A stretch of DNA of 7,302 nucleotides from an uncultured Clostridia bacterium (GCA_934167435.1 CAKPKZ010000077.1:1-7302); one strand, 5' to 3'; shown: positions 1 to 7,192, counted from the first letter of the stretch. Notes: generated by a model not told the origin, from the letters alone. Program-made: numbers and translations.

Positions 1-723
1 GCTTTAGGCGGACACATGCGTTTTATTATAGCAGGAGGTGCACCTTTGGATAAAAGGGTATGTAAAGGCTTTAATGAATTAGGAGTAAAATTTTTACAAG
101 GATATGGACTAACTGAAACATCGCCAGTTCTTTTAGCAGAGAATGAATTTAAAGTAAAATATGGTTCGGTAGGTGTTCCATTGCCTAATGTGGAAATAGA
201 AATAGAAAATCCAGATGATGATGGTATTGGAGAATTAAAGGCAAAGGGCCCTAATATAATGCTTGGATATTATGAAAATACAGAAGCAACAAATGAAGTA
301 TTAAAAGATGGATGGTTTTATACAGGGGATTTAGGTTATGTAGACAAAGATGGATATTTATTTATAACAGGAAGAAAGAAAAATGTAATTGTATTAAAAA
401 ATGGTAAAAATATATATCCAGAAGAGTTAGAATTAATAATAAATAATTTGCCATATGTTACAGAAAGTATGGTATTTGGGTATCCAAAAGATGAGGATTT
501 AATATTATCTGTAAAAATTGTATATAATGAAGAATATTTTGATAAAAAATTAAGTAAGGAAGCTATTTACGAAAAAATTTGGAAAGACATAAAACAAATA
601 AATCAAGGAATGACTAATTACAAAAAAATAAAGAAATTAATTATAACAACAGAACCTATGATAAAAACAACAACACAAAAAATAAAAAGATTTGAAGAAA
701 TAAAAACAATAATTAATAATTAA
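1..723 (+). CDS. Long-chain acyl-CoA synthetase (AMP-forming), C-terminal part
   Basis: The gene enters from the left edge; the frame is open from base 1, so the ATG at 16 is probably internal. The visible 240 residues match the C-terminal half of an AMP-binding (ANL) enzyme, which activates a fatty acid with ATP to an acyl-adenylate and then forms acyl-CoA. Counting from base 1, GYGLTETSP (about residues 34-42) is the adenylate-binding motif, WFYTGDLG (around 105-112) contains the ribose-binding Asp, and GRKKN (124-128) is the hinge leading into the mobile C-terminal lid. TTTQKIKR near 223-230 resembles the TPTxKxKR motif of the long-chain fatty acyl-CoA synthetase group and carries the likely catalytic Lys. 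No signal peptide or membrane span is visible in this part. The gene ends just before an intrinsic terminator, so it belongs to a different transcription unit from metG. Exact acyl specificity cannot be read from the sequence. Confidence 0.88.
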   Translation, partial: ALGGHMRFIIAGGAPLDKRVCKGFNELGVKFLQGYGLTETSPVLLAENEFKVKYGSVGVPLPNVEIEIENPDDDGIGELKAKGPNIMLGYYENTEATNEVLKDGWFYTGDLGYVDKDGYLFITGRKKNVIVLKNGKNIYPEELELIINNLPYVTESMVFGYPKDEDLILSVKIVYNEEYFDKKLSKEAIYEKIWKDIKQINQGMTNYKKIKKLIITTEPMIKTTTQKIKRFEEIKTIINN

Positions 724-728
724 CTTAT

Positions 729-757
729 AAAAATGATAGTTTTTACTATCATTTTTT
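729..757 (+). terminator. Intrinsic terminator after the acyl-CoA synthetase gene
   Basis: A perfect 12-bp inverted repeat (729-740 with 745-756) encloses a TTTT loop, and the 3' arm ends in a run of six T. It starts 5 bases after the stop codon. The outer A/T pairs make it partly bidirectional, but only the + strand has a gene ending here. Confidence 0.85.
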
Positions 758-784
758 GTAATTATATGATAAAATGCATATAAT
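756..784 (+). promoter_or_regulatory. Sigma-A-type promoter for the metG gene set
   Basis: A TTGTAA -35 (756-761) is separated by exactly 17 bases from a perfect TATAAT -10 (779-784). The -35 overlaps the T-run of the preceding terminator. The predicted transcription start is near 791, giving a leader of only about 24 bases before the metG start. That is too short for a T-box or other riboswitch. Confidence 0.75.
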
Positions 785-799
785 ATTTAAGAAAAAATT

Positions 800-805
800 A
801 AGGAG
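800..805 (+). promoter_or_regulatory. metG ribosome binding site (decides GTG start)
   Basis: AAGGAG lies 9 bases before the in-frame GTG at 815. The in-frame ATG at 806 directly abuts this site with no spacer, so it cannot be served by it. This argues for GTG as the real start. Confidence 0.8.
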
Positions 806-814
806 ATGATAGTT

Positions 815-2392
815 GTGAATAAGAAATTTTATATAACAACACCAATATACTATCCAAGTGGTAAATTTCATATAGGAACAGCATACTCAACAGTAGTTGC
901 AGATAGTTTAAAAAGATATAAAAAATTAAAAGGTTACGATTGCTATATGTTAACAGGAACAGATGAACATGGACAAAAAATACAAACAAAAGCAGAAGAA
1001 TTAGGCGAAACACCAAAAGAATATGTAGATAAAATGGCTAAACAAGCTAAAGAATTGTGGAAAAAAATGGACATAAAATATGATGACTTTATTCAAACTA
1101 CAGAATCAAGACATGAAAAAATAGTTCAAAAAATATTTGACAGATTTATGGAACAAGGTGATATTTATAAAGGAGAATATTCAGGACTTTATTGTGTACC
1201 TTGCGAAACATATTTTACTCAAACACAATTAGTAAATGGAAAATGTCCAGACTGTGGAAGAGAAGTAATCGAAATGAAAGAAGAAGCGTACTTCTTTAAC
1301 ATGAAAAAATATACAAAAAGACTATTAGAATATTATAATGAACATCCAGATTTTATACAACCACAATATAGAAAGCAAGAAATGATTAATAATTTTATAA
1401 AACCAGGTTTAGAAGACTTATGTGTTACAAGAACTTCTTTTGATTGGGGAATAAAAGTGCCAAAGGATCCAAAACATGTTGTGTATGTGTGGTTAGATGC
1501 ATTAACCAACTATATAACAGCATTAGGTTATTTATCAGAAGATGATACATTATTTAAAAAATATTGGCCAGCGGATGTACATGTTGTAGGAAAAGACATA
1601 GCTAGGTTCCACTTAATATATTGGCCAATATTCTTAATGGCATTAGATTTACCATTGCCAAAAACAATATTTGTCCATAATTGGATTATGATGAAAGATG
1701 GAAAAATGAGTAAATCAAAAGGAAATGTAATTTATCCAGAACAATTAATGGAAAGATATGGACTAGATGCAACTAAATATTTCTTATTAAAAGAAATGCC
1801 AGTATCACAAGATGGATTATTTTCACCTGAAAGTTTCATAGAAAGATATAATTTTGATTTATGTAATGATTTAAGTAATTTATTAAATAGAACAATTTCA
1901 ATGGTTAATAAATATTTTAAAGGACAAGTTCCAAAATACAATGGTACACCAAACGAAGTTGATGAAGAAATAGAAAATTATTGCATAGAGCAAATAAACA
2001 ACTTCGAAGAAAAAATAAACAACTTCGAAATTTCAAATAGTTTACAAGAAATATGGAACTTAATTTCAAGAACAAACAAATATATAGATGAAACAATGCC
2101 ATGGGCATTAGCAAAAGAGGAAGAAAACAAAAAATTAGAATCATCAATATATCATTTAATTGAAAATTTAAGAAAAATAGCTATATTAATAAAACCATTT
2201 ATGGATGCAACATCTGAAAACATATTAAGACAAATAGGAATAAAAGATGAAAACTTAAAAACATGGGAAAGCTTATTTACTTATAATAAGTTAGAAAATA
2301 TAGAAGTAATTGAAAAGGGTGAACCAATATTCATGAGATTAAATGCAGAAGAAGAAATTAAATATATAAAGGATTTAATGAGTACTAAATAA
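815..2392 (+). CDS. metG: Methionyl-tRNA synthetase, short form
   Basis: Class I cytoplasmic enzyme that charges tRNA-Met and initiator tRNA with methionine. From the GTG start it is 525 residues. YITTPIYYPSG (6-16) leads into the HIGH-type signature, read here as HIGT (19-22). The TGTDEHGQK motif follows. Four cysteines in two CxxC pairs (C127, C130, C144, C147) form the zinc knuckle, and KMSKS is intact at 297-301. The rest is the helical anticodon-binding domain. The protein stops after this domain (ending GEPIFMRLNAEEEI...), so the C-terminal Trbp111/EMAPII-type tRNA-binding domain of the roughly 650-residue Bacillus-type enzymes is absent, and no remnant follows. GTG is preferred over ATG 806, which abuts the ribosome site. 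It has its own promoter, no T-box leader, and heads a co-directional gene set, with the deacetylase 23 bases downstream. Confidence 0.96.
   Translation: MNKKFYITTPIYYPSGKFHIGTAYSTVVADSLKRYKKLKGYDCYMLTGTDEHGQKIQTKAEELGETPKEYVDKMAKQAKELWKKMDIKYDDFIQTTESRHEKIVQKIFDRFMEQGDIYKGEYSGLYCVPCETYFTQTQLVNGKCPDCGREVIEMKEEAYFFNMKKYTKRLLEYYNEHPDFIQPQYRKQEMINNFIKPGLEDLCVTRTSFDWGIKVPKDPKHVVYVWLDALTNYITALGYLSEDDTLFKKYWPADVHVVGKDIARFHLIYWPIFLMALDLPLPKTIFVHNWIMMKDGKMSKSKGNVIYPEQLMERYGLDATKYFLLKEMPVSQDGLFSPESFIERYNFDLCNDLSNLLNRTISMVNKYFKGQVPKYNGTPNEVDEEIENYCIEQINNFEEKINNFEISNSLQEIWNLISRTNKYIDETMPWALAKEEENKKLESSIYHLIENLRKIAILIKPFMDATSENILRQIGIKDENLKTWESLFTYNKLENIEVIEKGEPIFMRLNAEEEIKYIKDLMSTK
1992..2029 (+). repeat. 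17-base direct repeat with 21-base period inside metG
   Basis: The same 17 bases (AAATAAACAACTTCGAA) occur at 1992-2008 and 2013-2029, offset by 21 bases or seven codons. They encode two INNFE heptads in a helix of the anticodon-binding domain. This suggests a recent in-frame heptad duplication. Confidence 0.7.
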
Positions 2393-2415
2393 TGAACTAA
2401 AAGAAGGATGGTTTT

Positions 2416-3336
2416 ATGTGGAGAAAGAAAAACAATTATGAATATTGTAATTACAATATTTATTCTGTAAAACCTAGAGGAAGAAAAACACTTGTTGTAT
2501 ATATAATTATAATGTCAATAATTATATTATTTTGCTTAGTAAAAATTACAATATATTGTTTTGAAATTATACAAAATAACAACTTTTATCAAAAATACGA
2601 AAATCAATTAACAGCATTAGAAATGCAAAGTGATTTAGGTAATAAACAAGAAAATAATAATAAAATAAAATTGCCACAATTAACCGAAATAGGAATGCAA
2701 AATATTAGTAAAATTTATACTTCAGATACTAAAAGGGTATTTTTAACATTTGATGATGGACCATCAACAAACACCTCTTCAATACTAGACATTTTAAAAA
2801 ATGAAAATGTTACAGCAACATTTTTTATGCTTGGTAACTTTGTTGAAGCACAACCAGAAATTGTAAAAAGAGCATATGAAGAGGGAAACTATATAGCAAA
2901 TCATGGTTATAGCCATGTGTATTCAAATATATATTCATCTCCAGAATCAGTACTAGATGAGTATAATAAATGCAATTTAGCAGTACAAAATGCTATAGGA
3001 AACTCAGAATATAATTCACATTTATTTAGATTTCCAGGAGGGTTAGCAGGTGGAAAATATGCAACTTTGAAAATGCAAGCCAAACAATTACTTAACGAAA
3101 ATAATATAGTAAATGTTGATTGGAATGCATTAACAGGAGACTCGGAAACCAGAACACCTACAGAAGAATTTTTAATGGAAAGACTAAGAAGTACATGTGA
3201 GGGGAAAAATAGTGTGGTATTATTAATGCATGATTCACCATCAAAAGAAATTACAATAAAAGTATTACCACAGGTAATTTCTTATTTAAAAGAACAAGGA
3301 TATGAATTTAAAAACTTTTATGAAATTATTAAATAA
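2416..3336 (+). CDS. Membrane-anchored peptidoglycan/polysaccharide N-deacetylase (NodB domain)
   Basis: Predicted carbohydrate esterase family 4 enzyme that removes acetyl groups from N-acetylated wall glycan, PgdA-like. It is 306 residues: a basic cytoplasmic N-terminus (1-25), one membrane span (about 26-48), a short linker, and an extracellular NodB domain from about 105. All five family motifs are visible: TFDDGPS with catalytic base D113 and metal ligand D114; HGYSH with ligands H163 and H167; RFPGG (205-209); DW...D (D235, W236, D242); and LMHDS with H272 and D273. It should therefore be active. The ATG has an AAGGA site 7 bases upstream and starts 23 bases after metG, so the two are probably co-transcribed. 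The downstream GH25 lysozyme supports a wall-remodelling role. Substrate (GlcNAc or MurNAc in peptidoglycan, or another polysaccharide) is not settled by sequence. Confidence 0.9.
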   Translation: MWRKKNNYEYCNYNIYSVKPRGRKTLVVYIIIMSIIILFCLVKITIYCFEIIQNNNFYQKYENQLTALEMQSDLGNKQENNNKIKLPQLTEIGMQNISKIYTSDTKRVFLTFDDGPSTNTSSILDILKNENVTATFFMLGNFVEAQPEIVKRAYEEGNYIANHGYSHVYSNIYSSPESVLDEYNKCNLAVQNAIGNSEYNSHLFRFPGGLAGGKYATLKMQAKQLLNENNIVNVDWNALTGDSETRTPTEEFLMERLRSTCEGKNSVVLLMHDSPSKEITIKVLPQVISYLKEQGYEFKNFYEIIK

Positions 3337-3340
3337 TAAA

Positions 3341-3346
3341 AGGAGG
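3341..3346 (+). promoter_or_regulatory. Strong ribosome binding site for the TTG-started 766-residue gene
   Basis: AGGAGG lies 7 bases before TTG at 3354 and directly follows the deacetylase stop. The next residues (MPKKTTKK) have no nearby ATG alternative, so a TTG start is well supported. Confidence 0.75.
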
Positions 3347-3353
3347 AGAAAAG

Positions 3354-5654
3354 TTGCCTAAGAAAACAACTAAAAAGAATGAAGAAATAGCAAAAAAATT
3401 AGAATATATAGGATTGGATTTAGAAAATGTACCACAAAATATAAAAAAAGTTGACAATCTAGAGTATAGAGTTCATAAATTTTATGATGAAAAGCAATAT
3501 AGGCAATATAAATTTATTCCCATAAAAGATATACAAATATTACTATCGCCAACAAATAGACTCGATTCAATTGATGAAAAATATAAAAATGCTAGACCAT
3601 TAGCAGAATATCTAGACAATAAAAACGAAGAAAACTTTATTAAGCATACTACATTTTTAAACATGTTAAAAAATGTAAAAATAGAAGACATTGAAAAAAT
3701 AGAAGAAGAGCAAAATAAGCTTAATAAAAAAATACCTTTTAAAGTTAAATTTGAAGGAAATTATTTGTGGCAAATATATTATTCAGAAGCAACCGATAAA
3801 TATTTTATGATAGTACCAACAGAAGATTCAAATTATTCAACATTTTTCTTTTTATTAAAAAAACAGTTAGAAAAGAAAAGAACAGGTAAAATTTTTGTTC
3901 CTATAAGTAATATAGAATATTCAAAAACTTATTTTAAAAAGTCAGAATTTGAAGATATAGAAAATTATCTATGGCTATTTACCAAAGATTGGCCATTAGT
4001 ATATGAAGTATACGATAAAAGCCAGAAACCAAGTATACAAATAGTGGGTGAAACACAAGTTTATGATAAAATAAAAAGTTGGTATAAAATAAAAATAGAT
4101 ACAACTTCACAAGCAAATAAATTTTATAAGTTACTAAAAGCTATGTTTATACTACAAACAGAACTACCACATTATTATAATTTTAAAACTGGTATTGACA
4201 AAAGTGGAGAATTAGAGTTCTATTTTAAAGATTATAAAATGGAATATGATAAAATTCCAGAGTGGATAAATGAACAATATATAAATTCCATAAAAAGTAA
4301 AAGTGAAATAAGCGAACTTATAAATAAGCAAACTGAAATATTAGAAGAACAAAAATTACAATCAGTAACTTTAGAAATAGAGTATTTAGCAAAAGAAAAA
4401 CAAATTACAACATTCTTAGAATGTAAAAAATCATTCTTTGGTAAATTTAAATATTATTTTAAGTATGGGAAAAAGAAAAAAAATAATAAATTAAATGTGG
4501 AAAAAAACGATAATGAAAGTTCTAAAATACCACCTCAAAAAGAATTAAAAGAAGAAAAAATAAAAGAAAATTATACATTAGAAGAATTAATAGAAAGCTA
4601 TAGAAAATATGCAAATTTAGAAGAACAATATAAGAATTTAAAATCAGACACTAAAGCCTTATTATTAAAAAATAGAAATTTAAATAAAAAAATAGAAAAT
4701 GCTTCATTATATATAGAGCAAATAGATAGCCATAAAAAAAGTATTTTTGAATTTTGGAAATATAGTAATAAAGATGAAGTGGCAGTGCTGCCAGAAGGAG
4801 AAAATGAAGAAGTTAATGTAATTAAAAAAATAGAAAAAATCTTTGACTATGAAGTTGACTTTGAGCAATTAGGTAAAAAACAAGATAAACTACAAAGGAA
4901 AGTGTTAACAAAAGAAGAAACAGATGCAGCATATATTACAAGTACAGATATATTAAATTTAATAAATAAAATAAAAAATGCAGAAGTACTACCTAAAGAC
5001 ATTGAAACAAGTTTAAAACAATTAAAAAAACAAGAGATATCTGAAAACTCGTTAACTGAAAATGAAGAATTTAATATATTTGGTTCTATAGTAGAAGATT
5101 CAACTAAAGTAAAGTTAATTGACAATAAAAAACATAGAGAGTTAGCAAAAGACAAATTTACAATATTAGACATAACAAAAAATACAAAGACCTTAGGATA
5201 TAAAATGGCATTAGAACAAATACTTGAAGGTGTAAAAACAGCATTAGAAAAAGTAGTTGTTACAGAAGATGTTCCAATATACAAAGCAATTATAGAAGAC
5301 AAGTTAAATAATAATTATTTAAATATCTTTAATATCAATCCTGAATCAGAAATAACAAATGCAATTAAAACAGATAAAAATAAAATAAACTTTTATAAAA
5401 TAAATCTAAAAGAGAAAAACAATGCATTATTTTTCTCAAACATTATATTTTATGACAATCAAAATAAAACATTACCAGTTGGAATGAACTTATCAACAAA
5501 TGTTTTAGTAGACTTATCAAAAAATACATTAGAGCAAATTGACAAATCAACATTTAAAATTATTGACTTTGAAAATGAAAAAGATGATTTTTCAAAAGTT
5601 TCTATAAAAAATATAACTGTTTTTGAGTGTAACATTGGGAACAAGTCCTCATAA
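3354..5654 (+). CDS. Large charged protein of unknown function, 766 residues
   Basis: I do not recognise this family. It begins at TTG with an ideal AGGAGG site, 17 bases after the deacetylase stop. No signal peptide or membrane span is visible, so it is probably cytoplasmic or peripheral. About residues 1-300 are mixed alpha/beta with many aromatics (YLWQIYYSEATDKYF, ENYLWLFTKDWP). About 310-355 is a Glu/Lys/Gln-rich helix. A basic aromatic patch (SFFGKFKYYFKYGKKKK, from 360) could bind membrane or nucleic acid. A low-complexity acidic/basic linker (to about 405) and a coiled-coil-like helix (about 408-470) follow. The C-terminal part (about 540-766) again looks folded. No Walker, nuclease, protease or transferase motif is evident. 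Length, intact frame and codon use like its neighbours show a real gene. Its place between two wall enzymes hints at an envelope-related role, but this is inference only. Confidence 0.85.
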   Translation: MPKKTTKKNEEIAKKLEYIGLDLENVPQNIKKVDNLEYRVHKFYDEKQYRQYKFIPIKDIQILLSPTNRLDSIDEKYKNARPLAEYLDNKNEENFIKHTTFLNMLKNVKIEDIEKIEEEQNKLNKKIPFKVKFEGNYLWQIYYSEATDKYFMIVPTEDSNYSTFFFLLKKQLEKKRTGKIFVPISNIEYSKTYFKKSEFEDIENYLWLFTKDWPLVYEVYDKSQKPSIQIVGETQVYDKIKSWYKIKIDTTSQANKFYKLLKAMFILQTELPHYYNFKTGIDKSGELEFYFKDYKMEYDKIPEWINEQYINSIKSKSEISELINKQTEILEEQKLQSVTLEIEYLAKEKQITTFLECKKSFFGKFKYYFKYGKKKKNNKLNVEKNDNESSKIPPQKELKEEKIKENYTLEELIESYRKYANLEEQYKNLKSDTKALLLKNRNLNKKIENASLYIEQIDSHKKSIFEFWKYSNKDEVAVLPEGENEEVNVIKKIEKIFDYEVDFEQLGKKQDKLQRKVLTKEETDAAYITSTDILNLINKIKNAEVLPKDIETSLKQLKKQEISENSLTENEEFNIFGSIVEDSTKVKLIDNKKHRELAKDKFTILDITKNTKTLGYKMALEQILEGVKTALEKVVVTEDVPIYKAIIEDKLNNNYLNIFNINPESEITNAIKTDKNKINFYKINLKEKNNALFFSNIIFYDNQNKTLPVGMNLSTNVLVDLSKNTLEQIDKSTFKIIDFENEKDDFSKVSIKNITVFECNIGNKSS

Positions 5655-5659
5655 TAACC

Positions 5660-5707
5660 AAAAAGCCTTTATTACATATAATATAAAAAATGTAATGGAG
5701 GTTTTTT
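5660..5707 (+). terminator. 18-bp hairpin: terminator or attenuator that masks the lysozyme ribosome site
   Basis: Bases 5660-5677 pair with 5690-5707 along all 18 positions (15 Watson-Crick, 3 G-U) around a 12-base AT loop. The 3' arm ends in six T, as in an intrinsic terminator closing the 766-residue gene. The same arm contains the TGGAGG ribosome site (5696-5701) of the lysozyme TTG start at 5710. A read-through mRNA would therefore have that site base-paired. The two roles cannot be separated from sequence alone. Confidence 0.7.
5677..5682 (+). promoter_or_regulatory. Possible -10 element in the hairpin loop
   Basis: A perfect TATAAT straddles the left arm and loop of the hairpin. Transcription from it would start near 5689, giving an mRNA with only the 3' arm and a free ribosome site for the lysozyme. 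No convincing -35 lies 16-18 bases upstream, and TATAAT arises easily in such AT-rich DNA, so this is weak. Confidence 0.3.
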
Positions 5708-5709
5708 AA

Positions 5710-6963
5710 TTGAAAAGATGTAGATTTAAATTGATTGCATACATATTAATTTTTGTAATTATATATTTGTTTAATGCAAATATAATATACGCTATTTCAG
5801 AAGAATCTAGTCAAGTATATGATGGAATAGATGTAAGTGATTGGCAAGGTTATATAGACTATTCTAAAGTAAAGCAAAGTGGTATAGAAATTGTATATAT
5901 TAAGTCAAGCCAAGGTAGCAATATAAAAGATCCATATTTTGATATTAACTATGAGAATGCAAAAAACAATGGATTAAAAGTGGGATTTTATCATTTTTTA
6001 ACTGCAAAAAATGTAGAACAAGCAAAACAAGAGGCTCAATTTTTTTCACATGTAATATCAGGCAAAAGTCCAGATTGTAAGTTAGTAATGGACTACGAAA
6101 TATTTAGTGGAATTAGCAATGAAGAAATAAATAACATTTCAGAAGTTTTTTTAGAAGAAGTTAAAAAACTAACTAATAAAGATATTATTATATATAGTGA
6201 TTTATACAATGCTCAAAATACATTTAACAACAACTTAGCTAGTAAATATCAATTATGGTTAGCATATTATGGAAATATTAGTGAATTAAATAATATTAAT
6301 ACAAATTGGAACAATTGGACTGGAATACAATATACAGATAGAGGAACAATTAATGGAATAAGTGGATTTGTAGATAGAGACAAGTATACAAAAGAAATAT
6401 TATTAAATGCAACATCTCAAATACCAATAATTAATAATCCAACAAATTCTATAAATACAGAAAAAATATACTATACTGTAAAAAGTGGGGATACATTATG
6501 GCAAATAGCAAACAGATATGGTACTACTATTAATGAAATTACATCTTTAAATAATATAAAAAATCCAAATTTAATATACCCAGGACAAATTTTACAAGTA
6601 CTAACAAATTCAACCAACGAAGGAGAAGAAACTAGGGCAACAGGTAGTATAAATTATACAGTAAAAAGGGGAGATACATTATCACAAATTGCCTTAGAAT
6701 ATGGTGTAAGTATTAACCACATTGTAGAATTAAATAATATAGAAAACCCAAATCTAATATATCCAGGAGAAAAACTAAGAATAACACAAAGCAATAGTAC
6801 AGTTTTAAATCCCTTGAAAAATAACAACATATATACAGTAAAAAGAGGAGATACACTATGGCAAATTGCTAAAACATACGGTGTTACAGTAAGCTATATA
6901 GTTAGCATAAATGACATAGAAAATCCTAACATAATTTACCCAGGACAATTAATAAGAATTTAA
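5710..6963 (+). CDS. Secreted GH25 lysozyme (muramidase) with three LysM repeats
   Basis: Predicted N-acetylmuramidase cutting the MurNAc-GlcNAc bond of peptidoglycan, exported and held to the wall by LysM. It is 417 residues from a TTG start with TGGAGG 8 bases upstream; no in-frame ATG occurs nearby. A signal peptide spans about 1-28 (basic MKRCRFK, hydrophobic core, likely cleavage after IYA). The GH25 domain covers about 36-235: GIDVSDWQG (39-47) with D41, and VMDYE with the catalytic pair D128 and E130, plus the late QYTDRG...GFVDRD strand. Three LysM repeats follow near 255-297, 316-358 and 375-417, each starting YTVKxGDTL and ending in a NPNxIYPG turn, joined by Asn/Ser/Thr-rich linkers. 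The third LysM ends the protein. It could be an autolysin or a spore/wall remodelling enzyme. No holin or phage genes lie nearby, so a phage endolysin is less likely. Confidence 0.93.
   Translation: MKRCRFKLIAYILIFVIIYLFNANIIYAISEESSQVYDGIDVSDWQGYIDYSKVKQSGIEIVYIKSSQGSNIKDPYFDINYENAKNNGLKVGFYHFLTAKNVEQAKQEAQFFSHVISGKSPDCKLVMDYEIFSGISNEEINNISEVFLEEVKKLTNKDIIIYSDLYNAQNTFNNNLASKYQLWLAYYGNISELNNINTNWNNWTGIQYTDRGTINGISGFVDRDKYTKEILLNATSQIPIINNPTNSINTEKIYYTVKSGDTLWQIANRYGTTINEITSLNNIKNPNLIYPGQILQVLTNSTNEGEETRATGSINYTVKRGDTLSQIALEYGVSINHIVELNNIENPNLIYPGEKLRITQSNSTVLNPLKNNNIYTVKRGDTLWQIAKTYGVTVSYIVSINDIENPNIIYPGQLIRI
6472..6960 (+). repeat. Three LysM-coding repeats
   Basis: Three related segments of about 129 bases (6472-6600, 6655-6783, 6832-6960) encode the LysM modules, separated by 54 and 48 bases of linker. 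The second and third share YTVKRGDTL and NDIEN/NNIENPN-type cores, so they look closest to each other. Confidence 0.85.
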
Positions 6964-7004
6964 AATAATAAATCTAAAAAATAAAATAAATATATAAAAA
7001 TTTC

Positions 7005-7033
7005 TAGACATTTAAAAAAATATATGTTAATAT
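7005..7033 (+). promoter_or_regulatory. Probable tRNA-Leu promoter (extended -10)
   Basis: TAGACA (7005-7010, one mismatch to TTGACA) is 17 bases from TAATAT (7028-7033), which is preceded by TGT, an extended -10. The predicted start near 7040 leaves about 17 bases before the mature tRNA end. It overlaps the inverted repeat at 7016-7051. Confidence 0.5.
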
Positions 7034-7051
7034 ATATTAGCATATATTTTT
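7016..7051 (+). terminator. AT-only inverted repeat after the lysozyme gene, possible terminator
   Basis: A perfect 11-bp repeat (7016-7026 with 7041-7051) has five T at its 3' end. The 14 bases between can themselves pair (TTAATATATATTAG), extending the stem. The stem has almost no G/C and lies 52 bases after the lysozyme stop, so termination strength is doubtful. It is still the only candidate before the tRNA gene. Confidence 0.45.
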
Positions 7052-7056
7052 AATAT

Positions 7057-7139
7057 GCCGATGTGGCGGAATTGGTAGACGCACTGGACTCAAAATCCAG
7101 CGGGAAACCATGTGGGTTCGAGTCCCACCATCGGTACCA
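7057..7139 (+). tRNA. tRNA-Leu (anticodon CAA)
   Basis: The 83-base gene folds as a class II tRNA. The acceptor GCCGATG pairs with CATCGGT (one G-U at the end), followed by A73 and an encoded CCA (7137-7139). The D arm is GCG/CGC with GG in the loop. The anticodon stem CTGGA/TCCAG encloses a 7-base loop with CAA at 7091-7093, reading UUG codons. The long variable arm (11 bases, GG/CC stem) is typical of Leu. The T arm GTGGG/CCCAC has loop TTCGAGT. All stems are intact, so the tRNA should be functional. Confidence 0.96.
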
Positions 7140-7170
7140 CTATCTATTTATGTAAAGATATAGTATAAGT

Positions 7171-7192
7171 CGATATAGGTTATTCTGTATCG
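7171..7192 (+). terminator. Hairpin downstream of tRNA-Leu
   Basis: CGATATAG (7171-7178) pairs with CTGTATCG (7185-7192), 8 bp with one G-U, around a GTTATT loop. Only TTT follows. It could be a weak terminator or 3' processing structure for the tRNA transcript. Its role is uncertain. Confidence 0.35.

Noticed and set aside
806..814. ATG at 806 as the metG start
   Set aside because: It directly abuts the AAGGAG site with no spacer; the GTG at 815 has a normal 9-base spacing and gives the usual short N-terminus before the YITTPIYYPSG motif.
785..814. T-box or SAM riboswitch upstream of metG
   Set aside because: The leader from the predicted start is only about 24 bases, and the upstream region is filled by the terminator and promoter; no specifier stem or antiterminator is present.
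2393..2415. Lost MetRS C-terminal domain through a frameshift
   Set aside because: The gap to the next gene is only 23 bases and holds a ribosome site; no remnant of a Trbp111-like domain is visible in any frame of the deacetylase gene.
798..5644. Minus-strand open frames at 798-1016, 1732-1941, 1917-2147, 3482-3691, 4847-5302 and 5459-5644
   Set aside because: They lie opposite well-supported genes, have skewed Phe/Leu/Ser/Ile-rich composition typical of antisense reading, and show no recognisable domain.
6472..6960. CRISPR-like array
   Set aside because: The three repeats are long, diverged and in-frame coding for LysM modules, not short identical repeats with unique spacers.
5710..6963. 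Lysozyme as a phage endolysin
   Set aside because: It has an N-terminal signal peptide and lies among chromosomal-type genes, and no holin, tail or other phage gene is in the window.
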